Positions 44,263 through 52,294 of a DNA stretch of 64,000 bases are shown here, piece by piece. The DNA comes from JALORV01 sp963769745 (GTDB lineage Bacteria; Pseudomonadota; Gammaproteobacteria; Burkholderiales; Burkholderiaceae_F): assembly GCA_963769745.1 (NCBI GenBank), contig CAVYNB010000041.1:67519-131518 (forward strand), in the 5' to 3' direction. The notes below the pieces were generated by a model, which was not told the origin of the DNA, ran no database searches, and saw only the letters and a program-made list of their open reading frames with translations. Both the position numbers and the translations under genes were made by a program. The first letter of the stretch is position 1, and each line of letters begins with the position of its first letter.

Positions 44263-44757
44263 ATGAAGGCGATCGGTGTCATCGGCTACTCGAACAGCGG
44301 CAAGACCACGCTCATCGAGAGGCTGATTCCGATCTTCCGGGCGCGCGGCCTGTCCGTGTCGGCGATCAAGAACGCGCATCACGGTTTCGACATGGACCGC
44401 CCGGGCAAGGACTCGTTTCGGTACCGTGAAGCGGGAGCCGGACAGGTCCTGATTGCGACCGCGCTGCGCTGGGCGATGCTGACCGAGACGCCACAGCAAT
44501 CGGCAACGCTCGATGAGCTGCTGGCGTTGCTGGCTCCATGCGACCTGGTGATCATCGAAGGCTTCAAGAGCGAGGGCCACATCCCGCGCATCGAGGTGCG
44601 CCGCGCCAGCCAGGCGGAACCCGCCATCTTTCCGCACGACCCGAACGTCGTGGCCGTCGCCGCCGACGGCCCGATCGACACCGGGCTTCCGGTGCTGGAC
44701 CTGAACGCGCCCGCTAAGATTGCCGAGTTCATATCGACGTACCTGGGACTCGACTGA
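44263..44757 (+). CDS. mobB: Molybdopterin-guanine dinucleotide biosynthesis protein B
   Basis: GTP-binding accessory protein for conversion of Mo-cofactor to its guanine dinucleotide form; 164 aa. Walker A is GYSNSGKTTLIERLIPIF, and AIKNAHHGFDMDRPGKDSFR plus DLVIIEGFKSEGHIPRIEV are the family signatures. It starts 6 nt after thrC, and its TGA overlaps the moeA ATG. No mobA lies in the window. Confidence 0.93.
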   Translation: MKAIGVIGYSNSGKTTLIERLIPIFRARGLSVSAIKNAHHGFDMDRPGKDSFRYREAGAGQVLIATALRWAMLTETPQQSATLDELLALLAPCDLVIIEGFKSEGHIPRIEVRRASQAEPAIFPHDPNVVAVAADGPIDTGLPVLDLNAPAKIAEFISTYLGLD

Positions 44758-45947
44758 TGCTCACGGTGGAAGAGGCGCTCGCGCGCATGTTGCAGCGAGC
44801 GGATCCCGTCGAGGTCGAAACCGTGCCGACGCTGGAGGCGCATGGCCGCATCCTTGCAGCCGATGTGATCTCGGCGCTCGCGGTGCCTCCGCTCGACAAC
44901 TCACAGATGGACGGCTACGCGGTGCGCACACTCGATGTGCCGGCGGCGGGGACGACGCTGCGCGTGAGCCAGCGCATTGCCGCCGGTCACGTCGGCGTGC
45001 CTCTGGAGCCGGGCACCGCAGCCCGCATCTTTACCGGGGCGCCGGTTCCGGCAGGCGCCGATGCAGTCGTCATGCAGGAGTCCTGCAGCGCTGACGGCGA
45101 TCGCGTCACCCTCAATGACATGCCGCAACGTGGCGCATGGATACGTCGCGCCGGTATCGACATCGGCTCCGGTGACACGGTGGTCGCCGCGGGAGCGCGT
45201 TTGCGTCCGCAGGATGTCGGTCTGATCGCGGCCGTCGGCGCCGAGCGGGTCACGGTGCACCGGCGAGTCCGCGTCGCGGTGTTCTTCACCGGAGACGAAC
45301 TGGCGATGCCCGGTGAACCGCTGGCGGCCGGCCGCATCTACAACTCCAATCGATTCGTGCTGCGCGCACTGCTGGAGCGTCTCGGATGCGACGTGGTCGA
45401 CCTCGGCATCATTCCTGACGACCGCGCACGAACCCGGGCCGCCTTTGTCGAGGCCGCTGCGCGCGCCGACTTGATCATCACGTCGGGCGGGGTGTCGGTC
45501 GGCGAGGAAGATCATGTGAAGCCGGCGGTCGAAGCGGAAGGAGCGCTCGAGCTGTGGCAGATCGCGATGAAGCCGGGAAAGCCAGTCGCCTTCGGCCGGG
45601 TTCGTGACATCCCTTTCATCGGACTGCCGGGCAATCCGGTCTCGAGCTTCGTGACGTTCCTGCTGTTCGGCCGTCCATTCGTCCTTCATCGGCAGGGCGC
45701 GCGATCAAGCGCAGTCCAGGCCTTCAGGCTGCGCGCAGATTTCGACTGGCCGAAGCCGGACAAGCGGCGCGAGTTCCTGCGCGTGCGACGCAATGCCGAG
45801 GACGGTGTAGAACTGTTTCCGACGCAGAATTCGGCGGTGCTGAATTCGACGGCGTGGGCCGATGGCCTCGTCGACCACCCGGCGGGCGCGACGATAGGCC
45901 GTGGCGACACCGTCCGTTACCTGTCCTTTTCCGATCTTCTTGCCTGA
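44757..45947 (+). CDS. moeA: Molybdopterin molybdenumtransferase
   Basis: Inserts molybdate into adenylylated molybdopterin; 396 aa. Motifs in order: PPLDNSQMDGYAVRTLD near residue 43, FFTGDEL near 177, ITSGGVSVGEEDHVKPAVEA near 240 and PFIGLPGNPVSSFVTFLLF near 288. Domain IV is at the C-terminus. It overlaps mobB (TGATG). Together with moaD and moaE it forms a partial Moco cluster; moaA, moaB/mog and moaC are not in the window. Confidence 0.95.
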   Translation: MLTVEEALARMLQRADPVEVETVPTLEAHGRILAADVISALAVPPLDNSQMDGYAVRTLDVPAAGTTLRVSQRIAAGHVGVPLEPGTAARIFTGAPVPAGADAVVMQESCSADGDRVTLNDMPQRGAWIRRAGIDIGSGDTVVAAGARLRPQDVGLIAAVGAERVTVHRRVRVAVFFTGDELAMPGEPLAAGRIYNSNRFVLRALLERLGCDVVDLGIIPDDRARTRAAFVEAAARADLIITSGGVSVGEEDHVKPAVEAEGALELWQIAMKPGKPVAFGRVRDIPFIGLPGNPVSSFVTFLLFGRPFVLHRQGARSSAVQAFRLRADFDWPKPDKRREFLRVRRNAEDGVELFPTQNSAVLNSTAWADGLVDHPAGATIGRGDTVRYLSFSDLLA

Positions 45948-45959
45948 GGTGCGGTCTCG

Positions 45960-46217
45960 ATGAACGTCACGGTCATGTACTTCGCCGCCCTGCGCGAGCG
46001 CATCGGCTGTGCGCGCGAGGAGTGCGAGTTGCCGTCCGGCGTGAGCACCGTGGGCGCGCTGCGCGAATGGCTCGTGGCGCGCGGCTCGCCCTGGCGCGAA
46101 GCCTTCGGCGAGATGCCGCGTGTGCGCACGGCCGTCGACCAGACGATGGCGCGCGACGACACCCGGATCCACGATCGTGCCGAGGTCGCGTTCTTCCCGC
46201 CGGTGACGGGCGGCTGA
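45960..46217 (+). CDS. moaD: Molybdopterin synthase small subunit
   Basis: Ubiquitin-fold sulfur carrier; 85 aa. It ends in the essential Gly-Gly (FFPPVTGG) that is thiocarboxylated and delivers sulfur to precursor Z through MoaE. The start MNVTVMYFAALRERIGCARE is typical. The ATG is 12 nt after moeA. moaE follows after 29 nt. Confidence 0.96.
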   Translation: MNVTVMYFAALRERIGCAREECELPSGVSTVGALREWLVARGSPWREAFGEMPRVRTAVDQTMARDDTRIHDRAEVAFFPPVTGG

Positions 46218-46246
46218 AGAGCCGGCCGGACGATGGAGGCTTGACG

Positions 46247-46708
46247 ATGATCCGCGTGCAGCACGAGGAGTTCGATGTGAATGCGGAGATCGCGCGACTG
46301 CGGGCTTCCAATCCGCGCATCGGTGCGATCGCCTGCTTCATCGGCGTCGTGCGTGACCTCAACGACGGCGCCGCTGTCGCATCGATGACGCTCGAACACT
46401 ATCCGGGCATGACCGAAAAGGCGCTCGGTGACATCGTCTCGCAGGCGCGCGCGCGCTGGGAGCTGTACGACATCCTGGTCGTCCATCGTGTCGGCGAATT
46501 GCGTCCGACCGACCCGATCGTGCTGGTGGTCGTGACCAGCGCCCATCGCGGGTCGGCATTCGCCGCCTGCGAGTTCGTGATGGACTACCTGAAGACCGAC
46601 GCGCCGTTCTGGAAGAAGGAGGCGACGCCGGCAGGCGAGCGCTGGGTCGATGCGCGCGTGAGCGACGACGCTGCGCGCGAGCGCTGGGAGAAGGGCGCGA
46701 AGGCATGA
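46247..46708 (+). CDS. moaE: Molybdopterin synthase catalytic subunit
   Basis: Forms the heterotetramer with MoaD that makes molybdopterin; 153 aa. Conserved elements include FIGVVRDLND, TLEHYPGMTEKAL, VVVTSAHRGSAFAACEFVMD and the catalytic lysines in LKTDAPFWKKE. GGAGG (about 46235-46239) sets the ATG at 46247; a long in-frame extension upstream is rejected. Its stop overlaps the crcB ATG (ATGA). Confidence 0.96.
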   Translation: MIRVQHEEFDVNAEIARLRASNPRIGAIACFIGVVRDLNDGAAVASMTLEHYPGMTEKALGDIVSQARARWELYDILVVHRVGELRPTDPIVLVVVTSAHRGSAFAACEFVMDYLKTDAPFWKKEATPAGERWVDARVSDDAARERWEKGAKA

Positions 46709-47103
46709 TCACGCGTGACGGACCGTTGTTGACCGTGCTCGGGGCGATTGCGATCGGTGCGGTGCTGGGCGCCTGGCTGCGCTGGGTGCTGTCGTACTGG
46801 CTGAACCCGCGCGTTGTCCACCTTCCGCTGGGAACGCTTGCGGCCAACCTCATCGGCGCCTACCTGATCGGGCTCGCCGTCGCCGCCTTTGCGACGCATC
46901 CGTCGATTTCGCCCTTCTGGAGACTGGCGCTGATCACCGGCTTTCTCGGCAGCCTCACGACGTTCTCGACCTTTTCGGCAGAAAGCGTTGTTTTGCTTCA
47001 GGGCGAACACTGGCGTGCCGCCGCGACCCACGTGCTGGCGCATCTCGGCGGATCGTTGCTGGCGACATTCGCCGGGATCGCGACCTACCGGGCGTGGGGG
47101 TAG
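46705..47103 (+). CDS. crcB: Fluoride channel CrcB (Fluc)
   Basis: Small dual-topology fluoride exporter, 132 aa with four membrane helices. Visible signatures are GAVLGAWLRWVLSYWLNP (N-terminal Arg), GTLAANLIGAYLIGL and the polar track LTTFSTFSAESVVL. It overlaps moaE and so is the last gene of the moa transcript. I found no fluoride-riboswitch-like leader, and the overlap leaves no room for one. Confidence 0.94.
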   Translation: MITRDGPLLTVLGAIAIGAVLGAWLRWVLSYWLNPRVVHLPLGTLAANLIGAYLIGLAVAAFATHPSISPFWRLALITGFLGSLTTFSTFSAESVVLLQGEHWRAAATHVLAHLGGSLLATFAGIATYRAWG

Positions 47104-47110
47104 TCACGGA

Positions 47111-47131
47111 GTTGCGTTAGTGCAACGCAAC
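47111..47131. promoter_or_regulatory. Inverted repeat upstream of the efflux promoter
   Basis: GTTGCGTT (47111-47118) and AACGCAAC (47124-47131) are perfect 8-bp arms around a 5-nt centre, just downstream of the crcB stop and 6 nt before the efflux -35 box. There is no T tract, so an intrinsic terminator is unlikely. It may be a regulator-binding site or a weak mRNA 3' structure. Confidence 0.5.
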
Positions 47132-47136
47132 AGGAG

Positions 47137-47166
47137 TTGACCAGTCCCCTGGTGCGCTGGTTATAT
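47137..47166 (+). promoter_or_regulatory. Promoter of the RND efflux genes
   Basis: A -35 TTGACC (47137-47142) and a -10 TTATAT (47161-47166) are separated by 18 nt; TATATT one base on is an alternative. The predicted transcription start, about 47173, falls inside the palindromic operator described next. Confidence 0.65.
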
Positions 47167-47167
47167 T

Positions 47168-47181
47168 ACTGACCGGTCAGT
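47168..47181. promoter_or_regulatory. Perfect 14-bp palindrome, TetR/AcrR-type operator
   Basis: ACTGACCGGTCAGT reads the same on both strands and directly abuts the -10 box, covering the expected transcription start. TetR-family repressors of efflux operons often bind palindromes of this shape. A bound repressor would block open-complex formation. No TetR gene exists in the window, so the regulator must be encoded elsewhere. Confidence 0.75.
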
Positions 47182-47198
47182 TATTTACTGGTCCTACC

Positions 47199-48320
47199 AT
47201 GCGTTCTGCCCTGATTGCCGTTTCGCTGCTTGTTGTCCTTGCGGGCTGCCAGCGCTCGACTCCACCCACCGACGAGATGCGCCCGGTGAGAACGATGACG
47301 GTCGCGCCCAAGTCGTCCGCCGCCATGGCCGAGTTCTCGGGGGAGGTTCGACCGCGGGTCGAAACTCGAGCGGGCTTCCAGGTGTCGGGTCGTGTGACGC
47401 AGCGCCTGGTCGAAGTCGGGCAGACCGTCAAGACGGGCCAGACGCTCGCCACGCTGGACGCGCAGGACTATCGACTGGCTGCCGACGCAGCAGACGCCGG
47501 ACTCAGCGCCGCCAAGGTCGACCGCGACCAGCAAAGGGCCGACTACCGGCGCTTCGAGGAACTGCAGCACAAGGGATTCATCAGCCAGGCGGATCTGGAT
47601 CGCCGCAAGGCATCGCTCGACGCGGCCGAGGCCAGGTACCTGCAGGCCGACGCCAGCGCGCGAGCCAGTGGCAACCAGGCCGGCTATTCGACATTGCGTG
47701 CGCCTCACGATGCGGTCGTGATCGGCGTGGACGCCGAGGTGGGACAGGTGGTCGCCGCCGGCCAGTCGGTGATCCGGCTCGCGCGCATCGGCGAAAAGGA
47801 AGTGCTGATCGGAATCCCCGAACAGCAGCTCGCACTGCTCAAGGCCGCTAGCGACATCCAGGTGCGGCTGTGGGCCGGCGGCCCGCCGATCGAAGGACGG
47901 CTGCGCGAACTCGCGCCGGTCGCCGATCCCGCGACCCGCACTTTCCCTGCGCGCATCGCGCTGGTGAACCCTCCACCCACCGTGGCGCTGGGAATGACGG
48001 CAACGGTGGCTTTTGCGACGCCGATCGCGCAGCCGATCATTGCGGTGCCGCTGCAGGCTCTGCAGGCCGAGAGCGGCGCCACCCATGCGTGGCTCTTCGA
48101 TCCGGGCACGCAGTCAGTGCGACGCACGCGTGTGCAGGTCGTCAATGTCGCCGGCAACGAAATCGTCATCGGCGATGGACTCAAGGCGGGCGACATCGTC
48201 GTCACCGCCGGGGTACACCAGTTGAAGGAAGGGCAGAAAGTCCGTCAGCTGTCGGAGGCGACTCAACTCGCTCCGCCGGCCCCGGCGACCATCAAGCCGG
48301 AACCGTCGAAGAAAGGCTGA
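47199..48320 (+). CDS. RND efflux periplasmic adaptor lipoprotein
   Basis: HlyD/AcrA-like membrane-fusion protein of 373 aa. A signal peptide ends in lipobox VVLAGC (Cys at residue 15). A biotinyl-lipoyl-like domain (about 50-75), an alpha-helical hairpin (about 95-150), beta-barrel and membrane-proximal domains follow. It bridges the inner-membrane pump at 48325 to an outer-membrane channel that is not encoded nearby. The gene lies immediately after the TetR-type operator. Substrates unknown. Confidence 0.92.
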   Translation: MRSALIAVSLLVVLAGCQRSTPPTDEMRPVRTMTVAPKSSAAMAEFSGEVRPRVETRAGFQVSGRVTQRLVEVGQTVKTGQTLATLDAQDYRLAADAADAGLSAAKVDRDQQRADYRRFEELQHKGFISQADLDRRKASLDAAEARYLQADASARASGNQAGYSTLRAPHDAVVIGVDAEVGQVVAAGQSVIRLARIGEKEVLIGIPEQQLALLKAASDIQVRLWAGGPPIEGRLRELAPVADPATRTFPARIALVNPPPTVALGMTATVAFATPIAQPIIAVPLQALQAESGATHAWLFDPGTQSVRRTRVQVVNVAGNEIVIGDGLKAGDIVVTAGVHQLKEGQKVRQLSEATQLAPPAPATIKPEPSKKG

Positions 48321-48324
48321 GCTC

Positions 48325-51300
48325 GTGTCGCGAGGTGAGCCATTCAACCTGTCCGCGTGGGCGATCGACCACGCGCCTCTGCTGCGCTACCTGATGGTGG
48401 TGCTGCTGGCGGGGGGACTGTTCGCCTTTGTCAGCCTTGGCCAGGACGAGGATCCGCCGTTCACGTTCCGCGCCATGGTCGTGCGTGCCTACTGGCCGGG
48501 CGCGACGGCCACGCAGATGGCCGAGCAGGTGACCGACAAGATCGAGAAGAAACTGCAGGAAACGCCCGGGATCGACAAGATCCGCTCGTACAGCAAGCCC
48601 GGCGAGACGCTGATCTTCGTGCAGGTGAACGAGGCGACGCGTGGCCGCGACGTCGCCGATGCCTGGTACCAGGTCCGCAAGAAGGTCGGTGACATCCGTG
48701 GCGTGCTGCCCCCGAATGTCCAGGGGCCGTTTTTCAACGACGAGTTCGGCGATGTCTACGGCGTGATGTTCGCGTTCTCGACCGACGGCTTCAACTATCG
48801 CGAGCTGAAGGACTACGTCGAGGCCGTCCGCCAGCAGCTGCTCAAGGTACCGAATGTCGCCAAGGTGGATCTGTTCGGCGTGCAGGACGAGAAGATCTAC
48901 ATCGAGATCTCGCATCGCAAGCTGGCGCAAATTGGGCTCGACATTCCGCAGCTGGCGGCACAGATCGGTGCGCAGAATGCGGTCGAAGGCTCCGGCGTGC
49001 TGGTGCTGCCGACCGACAACCTGCAGGTGCGCATCACCGGCGAGTTCCGTTCGCTCGAGGACCTGCGACAGCTGCCGATCCGCGCCAACAGTCTGACGTA
49101 CCGACTGGCGGACATCGCGACGATCACGCGGGCCTACACCGATCCGCCGCGCGACAAGATGCGGGCTGGCCACGCCGGCGGCGAAGGACGCGAAGTCATC
49201 GGGCTCGGCGTGTCGATGACGAAGGGCGGCGACATCATCAAGCTCGGCAAGGAGCTTGCCGCCGCCGAGCGCCGCATCGAGGCGTCGCTGCCGGTCGGCA
49301 TCGACATGACCAAGGTGGCGGATCAGCCGCGCGCGGTGGCGACCTCGGTCAACGAATTCCTGCGCGTGCTGGTGGAAGCGCTGGCCATCGTGCTGGCGGT
49401 GTCGTTTCTCAGCCTGGGCCTGCACACGAAGCCGCTGCGCGTGGATCCAGGCCCCGGTCTGGTCGTGCTGGCGACGATCCCGCTCGTGCTCGCGATCACG
49501 ATGCTCGGCATGTGGATGCTCGGCATCAACCTGCACAAGATCTCGCTGGGCGCGCTGATCATCGCGCTGGGACTGCTGGTCGATGACGCCATCATTGCGG
49601 TCGAGATGATGGTGCGCAAGCTCGAGGAGGGCGCCAGCAAGACGGTCGCCGTCACGGCGATGTACGAAACGACCGCGATGCCGATGCTGACGGGCACGCT
49701 GATCACCGCGGTCGGCTTCCTGCCGATCGCGCTGGCCAAGTCGGTGGCCGGCGAATACACGATGTCGATCTTCCAGGTCACTGCGCTGGCGCTGGTCATC
49801 TCGTGGTTTGTCGCGGTGCTGTTCGTTCCGCTGCTCGGCGTGTGGCTGCTGAAGGTCAAGCCCAGGGCCGGCGTGCACAGTGACGATGAACTGTTCGATA
49901 CGCCGTTTTACCGGCGCTTCCGGCGGCTGGTCGACTGGTGTGTCGACTGGCGCAAGACCGTGATCGCGATCACGGTTGCAGCGCTTGCACTCGGTATCGC
50001 CGGTTTCCGCTTCATCGAGCAGCAGTTCTTCCCTGACTCGAGTCGTCTCGAACTGGTGGTCAATCTCTGGCTGCCCGAGGGTTCGAGCCTGCAGGCGACC
50101 GAGCAGGAAACGCGCGAGTTCGAGCGCTGGCTCGGGCGCCAGCCGGAACTGGATTGGTACGTGAGTTATGTCGGCACCGGTGCTCCGCGCTTCTACCTGC
50201 CGCAGGATCAGCAGTTCGGCAACACCAACCTGGCGGAGATCGTCATCACGCCCAGGGATCTCAAGGCTCGCAACGCACTGCAGGCCCGGATCACCGAGCT
50301 CTTCCGCGATGAGTTCCCGAACCTGCGCGGCCGCGTGAAGCTGCTGCCCAATGGGCCGCCGGTCCCGTATCCGGTGCAGTTCCGGGTGCAGGGGCCGGAC
50401 GCACGCACCGTGCGCGCCATCGCCGATGAGGTGAAGGAGGTGATGCGCGCCAATGCGAACACGCGCGGTGTGAATGACAACTGGAACGAGAGCGTCAAGC
50501 GCCTGAGTCTCGAACTCGACCAGGACCGCGCTCGCGCCCTCGGCATATCGACGCAGACGCTGGCCCGCGCCGCGCAGACGATTCTTTCCGGCAGCACGAT
50601 CGGCCAGTTTCGCGAGGGTGACCAGCTGATCGACATCGTGCTGCGCCAGCCGCTCGACGAGCGCGCGGTCATCTCGCGCCTTGCCGAAGCCAACATCACG
50701 ACGGCCTCAGGCCGTGCCGTGCCGCTTTCACAACTGGTCAAAATCGAGTTCGGCTGGGAGCCGGGCATCATCTGGCGTCAGGATCGCGACTACGCGATCA
50801 CTGTGCAGAGCGATGTCCGACCGGGTATCCAGGGGCCCACCGTGTCGGCCCAGGTCGCGGCCGATCCGCGCATCGCGCAGCTGCGCAGCCGCATGCCGGC
50901 CGGCTACCAGATCGCTGTCGCCGGGGCCGCGGAGGAGTCATCGAAAGCCGGTGGCGCGATCGCGGCCAACATCCCTCTGATGCTGTTCATCGTCTTCACG
51001 CTGCTGATGCTGCAGCTGCATTCGTTCTCACGCTCGATGCTGGTGTTTCTGACGGGCCCGCTCGGACTGATCGGTGCGGCGGGTGCCCTGCTGGTGTTCC
51101 GTGCGCCCTTCGGGTTCGTGGCACAACTCGGCGTGATCGCGCTCTTCGGGATGATCATCCGAAACTCGGTGATCCTGGTCGATCAGATCGAACGCAATCG
51201 GGAGGACGGCATGCCTGCATGGGACGCGATCATCGAGGCCGCCGTGCGTCGACTGCGGCCGATCGCACTGACCGCGGCGGCGGCGGTGCTGGCCATGATT

Positions 51301-51666
51301 CCGCTGTCGCGCAGCGTGTTCTGGGGGCCGATGGCGATCGCCATCATGGGCGGGCTGATCGTGGCCACGGTGCTGACGCTGTTGTTCCTGCCGGCTCTCT
51401 ACTCAGCCTGGTTCCGCATACGTCGGACCGACGCGCAGATGGCTCCCGCAGCCGTTGGCTGCAGCGCAGTCCGCCTGAGCCGGCGCGCAACACGGCGGGC
51501 CAGTGCCCGCTGGCGTGGATCGCCTCGATTCCGCGACCCGGTTGCATCGAGTTGGTGGGCGCCAACATGGCCCGGGTGCCATCGGTCGACCTCGAAACCG
51601 AGGTCGTCCAAGTGGCTGAGAGCCCACCGCCAACGTCGAAGTCACGCGGCAGAGGCAGCCAATTGA
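48325..51666 (+). CDS. RND efflux permease, HAE-1-like
   Basis: Proton-driven inner-membrane pump of the AcrB superfamily. The frame is 1113 aa from GTG 48325. Two six-helix halves flank periplasmic porter loops; the proton-relay aspartates lie in LIIALGLLVDDAIIAVEMMV. Family similarity is clear up to the last helix and VLTLLFLPALYSAWFRIRR near 51423. The following 80 residues have poor codon use (AGA, ACA, AGT) and no resemblance to permease tails, so the true stop may be earlier after a lost base. In the +1 frame a short tail ends at TGA about 51477. The adaptor gene ends 4 nt upstream. Confidence 0.93.
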   Translation: MSRGEPFNLSAWAIDHAPLLRYLMVVLLAGGLFAFVSLGQDEDPPFTFRAMVVRAYWPGATATQMAEQVTDKIEKKLQETPGIDKIRSYSKPGETLIFVQVNEATRGRDVADAWYQVRKKVGDIRGVLPPNVQGPFFNDEFGDVYGVMFAFSTDGFNYRELKDYVEAVRQQLLKVPNVAKVDLFGVQDEKIYIEISHRKLAQIGLDIPQLAAQIGAQNAVEGSGVLVLPTDNLQVRITGEFRSLEDLRQLPIRANSLTYRLADIATITRAYTDPPRDKMRAGHAGGEGREVIGLGVSMTKGGDIIKLGKELAAAERRIEASLPVGIDMTKVADQPRAVATSVNEFLRVLVEALAIVLAVSFLSLGLHTKPLRVDPGPGLVVLATIPLVLAITMLGMWMLGINLHKISLGALIIALGLLVDDAIIAVEMMVRKLEEGASKTVAVTAMYETTAMPMLTGTLITAVGFLPIALAKSVAGEYTMSIFQVTALALVISWFVAVLFVPLLGVWLLKVKPRAGVHSDDELFDTPFYRRFRRLVDWCVDWRKTVIAITVAALALGIAGFRFIEQQFFPDSSRLELVVNLWLPEGSSLQATEQETREFERWLGRQPELDWYVSYVGTGAPRFYLPQDQQFGNTNLAEIVITPRDLKARNALQARITELFRDEFPNLRGRVKLLPNGPPVPYPVQFRVQGPDARTVRAIADEVKEVMRANANTRGVNDNWNESVKRLSLELDQDRARALGISTQTLARAAQTILSGSTIGQFREGDQLIDIVLRQPLDERAVISRLAEANITTASGRAVPLSQLVKIEFGWEPGIIWRQDRDYAITVQSDVRPGIQGPTVSAQVAADPRIAQLRSRMPAGYQIAVAGAAEESSKAGGAIAANIPLMLFIVFTLLMLQLHSFSRSMLVFLTGPLGLIGAAGALLVFRAPFGFVAQLGVIALFGMIIRNSVILVDQIERNREDGMPAWDAIIEAAVRRLRPIALTAAAAVLAMIPLSRSVFWGPMAIAIMGGLIVATVLTLLFLPALYSAWFRIRRTDAQMAPAAVGCSAVRLSRRATRRASARWRGSPRFRDPVASSWWAPTWPGCHRSTSKPRSSKWLRAHRQRRSHAAEAAN

Positions 51667-51742
51667 TCTGGATCACCGGCTGAAGACCCGTTCCGGATTG
51701 CCGATTCAGGGCAGTAACACCGGAATCGCAGGTTTCTCGACA
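51430..51742. other. Region without a confident gene
   Basis: Between the last clear permease helix and the small coiled-coil gene, about 310 bp have no secure coding assignment. The permease frame stays open to 51666 with atypical codons. A second plus-strand frame is open to 51683 with better third-position G+C (for example VPSVDLETEVVQVAESPPP). A minus-strand frame is open from 51676 to 51344 (MIQINWLPLPRDFDVGGGLS). None matches a family I recognise. One could be a small unknown protein or debris. Confidence 0.45.
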
Positions 51743-52262
51743 ATGGGATCAACCGTAGTTGCCATGACAGCGCCGGGCCGACGCCTCCCGGTCAGTTCGG
51801 CCGTCTGCATTGCCTGCGGGATCGCGCTGATGCTGGTCGGCGGATTCATTCAAACGCTGGAGCCTGGACCGGCCGTCTTGACCGAGGCGCCCGAGGCCGC
51901 TGCGTCGCGGGCTGCGGCGATCCGGCTCCAGAAGGCCCGGGAGCGCGAGGCCGCAGGCCCGCGCGGAACAGGAGCGGCTGGCGGCAGAAGAGGCGGCCGA
52001 GCGAGCCCGCCGGGAGATCGTCACGGCCGACAGTGCGAGCGAGGCGCGGGCACGTGCCGAGCGCGAGGAGGCGGCGCGCCGGCAGACGGCCATCGACGAA
52101 GCGCGCCGGAGTGCGACTGAAAGCGAAGAGGCGTGGAAGCGCTTCTACAAGCCGTCGGCAAACTGCAGGGATCCGTCGGCCGCCACGGTGGAGTGCGTCA
52201 ACGAGTACGTGAAGGCGAAGCGCGAGTTTTCATCCCGCCCGACCGCCGATGCGTCGCGGTAG
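51743..52262 (+). CDS. Small membrane-anchored coiled-coil protein (frame broken once)
   Basis: Hypothetical protein of about 172 aa after repair. The first frame (from ATG 51743 or 51764) has one hydrophobic helix (VCIACGIALMLVGGFIQTLE) and begins a charged helix ending RLQKAREREAAG near 51955. The helix continues in another frame: ARAEQERLAAEEAAERARRE, then EEAARRQTAIDEARRSATES, and a C-terminal KRFYKPSANCRDPSAATVEC, stopping at TAG 52260-52262. One extra base near 51954-51957 explains the break. The paired cysteines near the end may form a disulfide. Function unknown; small proteins of this build occur in betaproteobacteria. Confidence 0.7.
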
Positions 52263-52294
52263 AGCAACCGCGCCGTCGACGCCTGACTGACCCT

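Noticed and set aside
46640..46705. Fluoride riboswitch ahead of crcB
   Set aside because: crcB overlaps moaE, so there is no untranslated leader, and no matching fold was seen in the moaE 3' coding region.
47111..47131. Intrinsic terminator after crcB
   Set aside because: The 8-bp stem has no following T tract, so it is listed as an inverted repeat instead.
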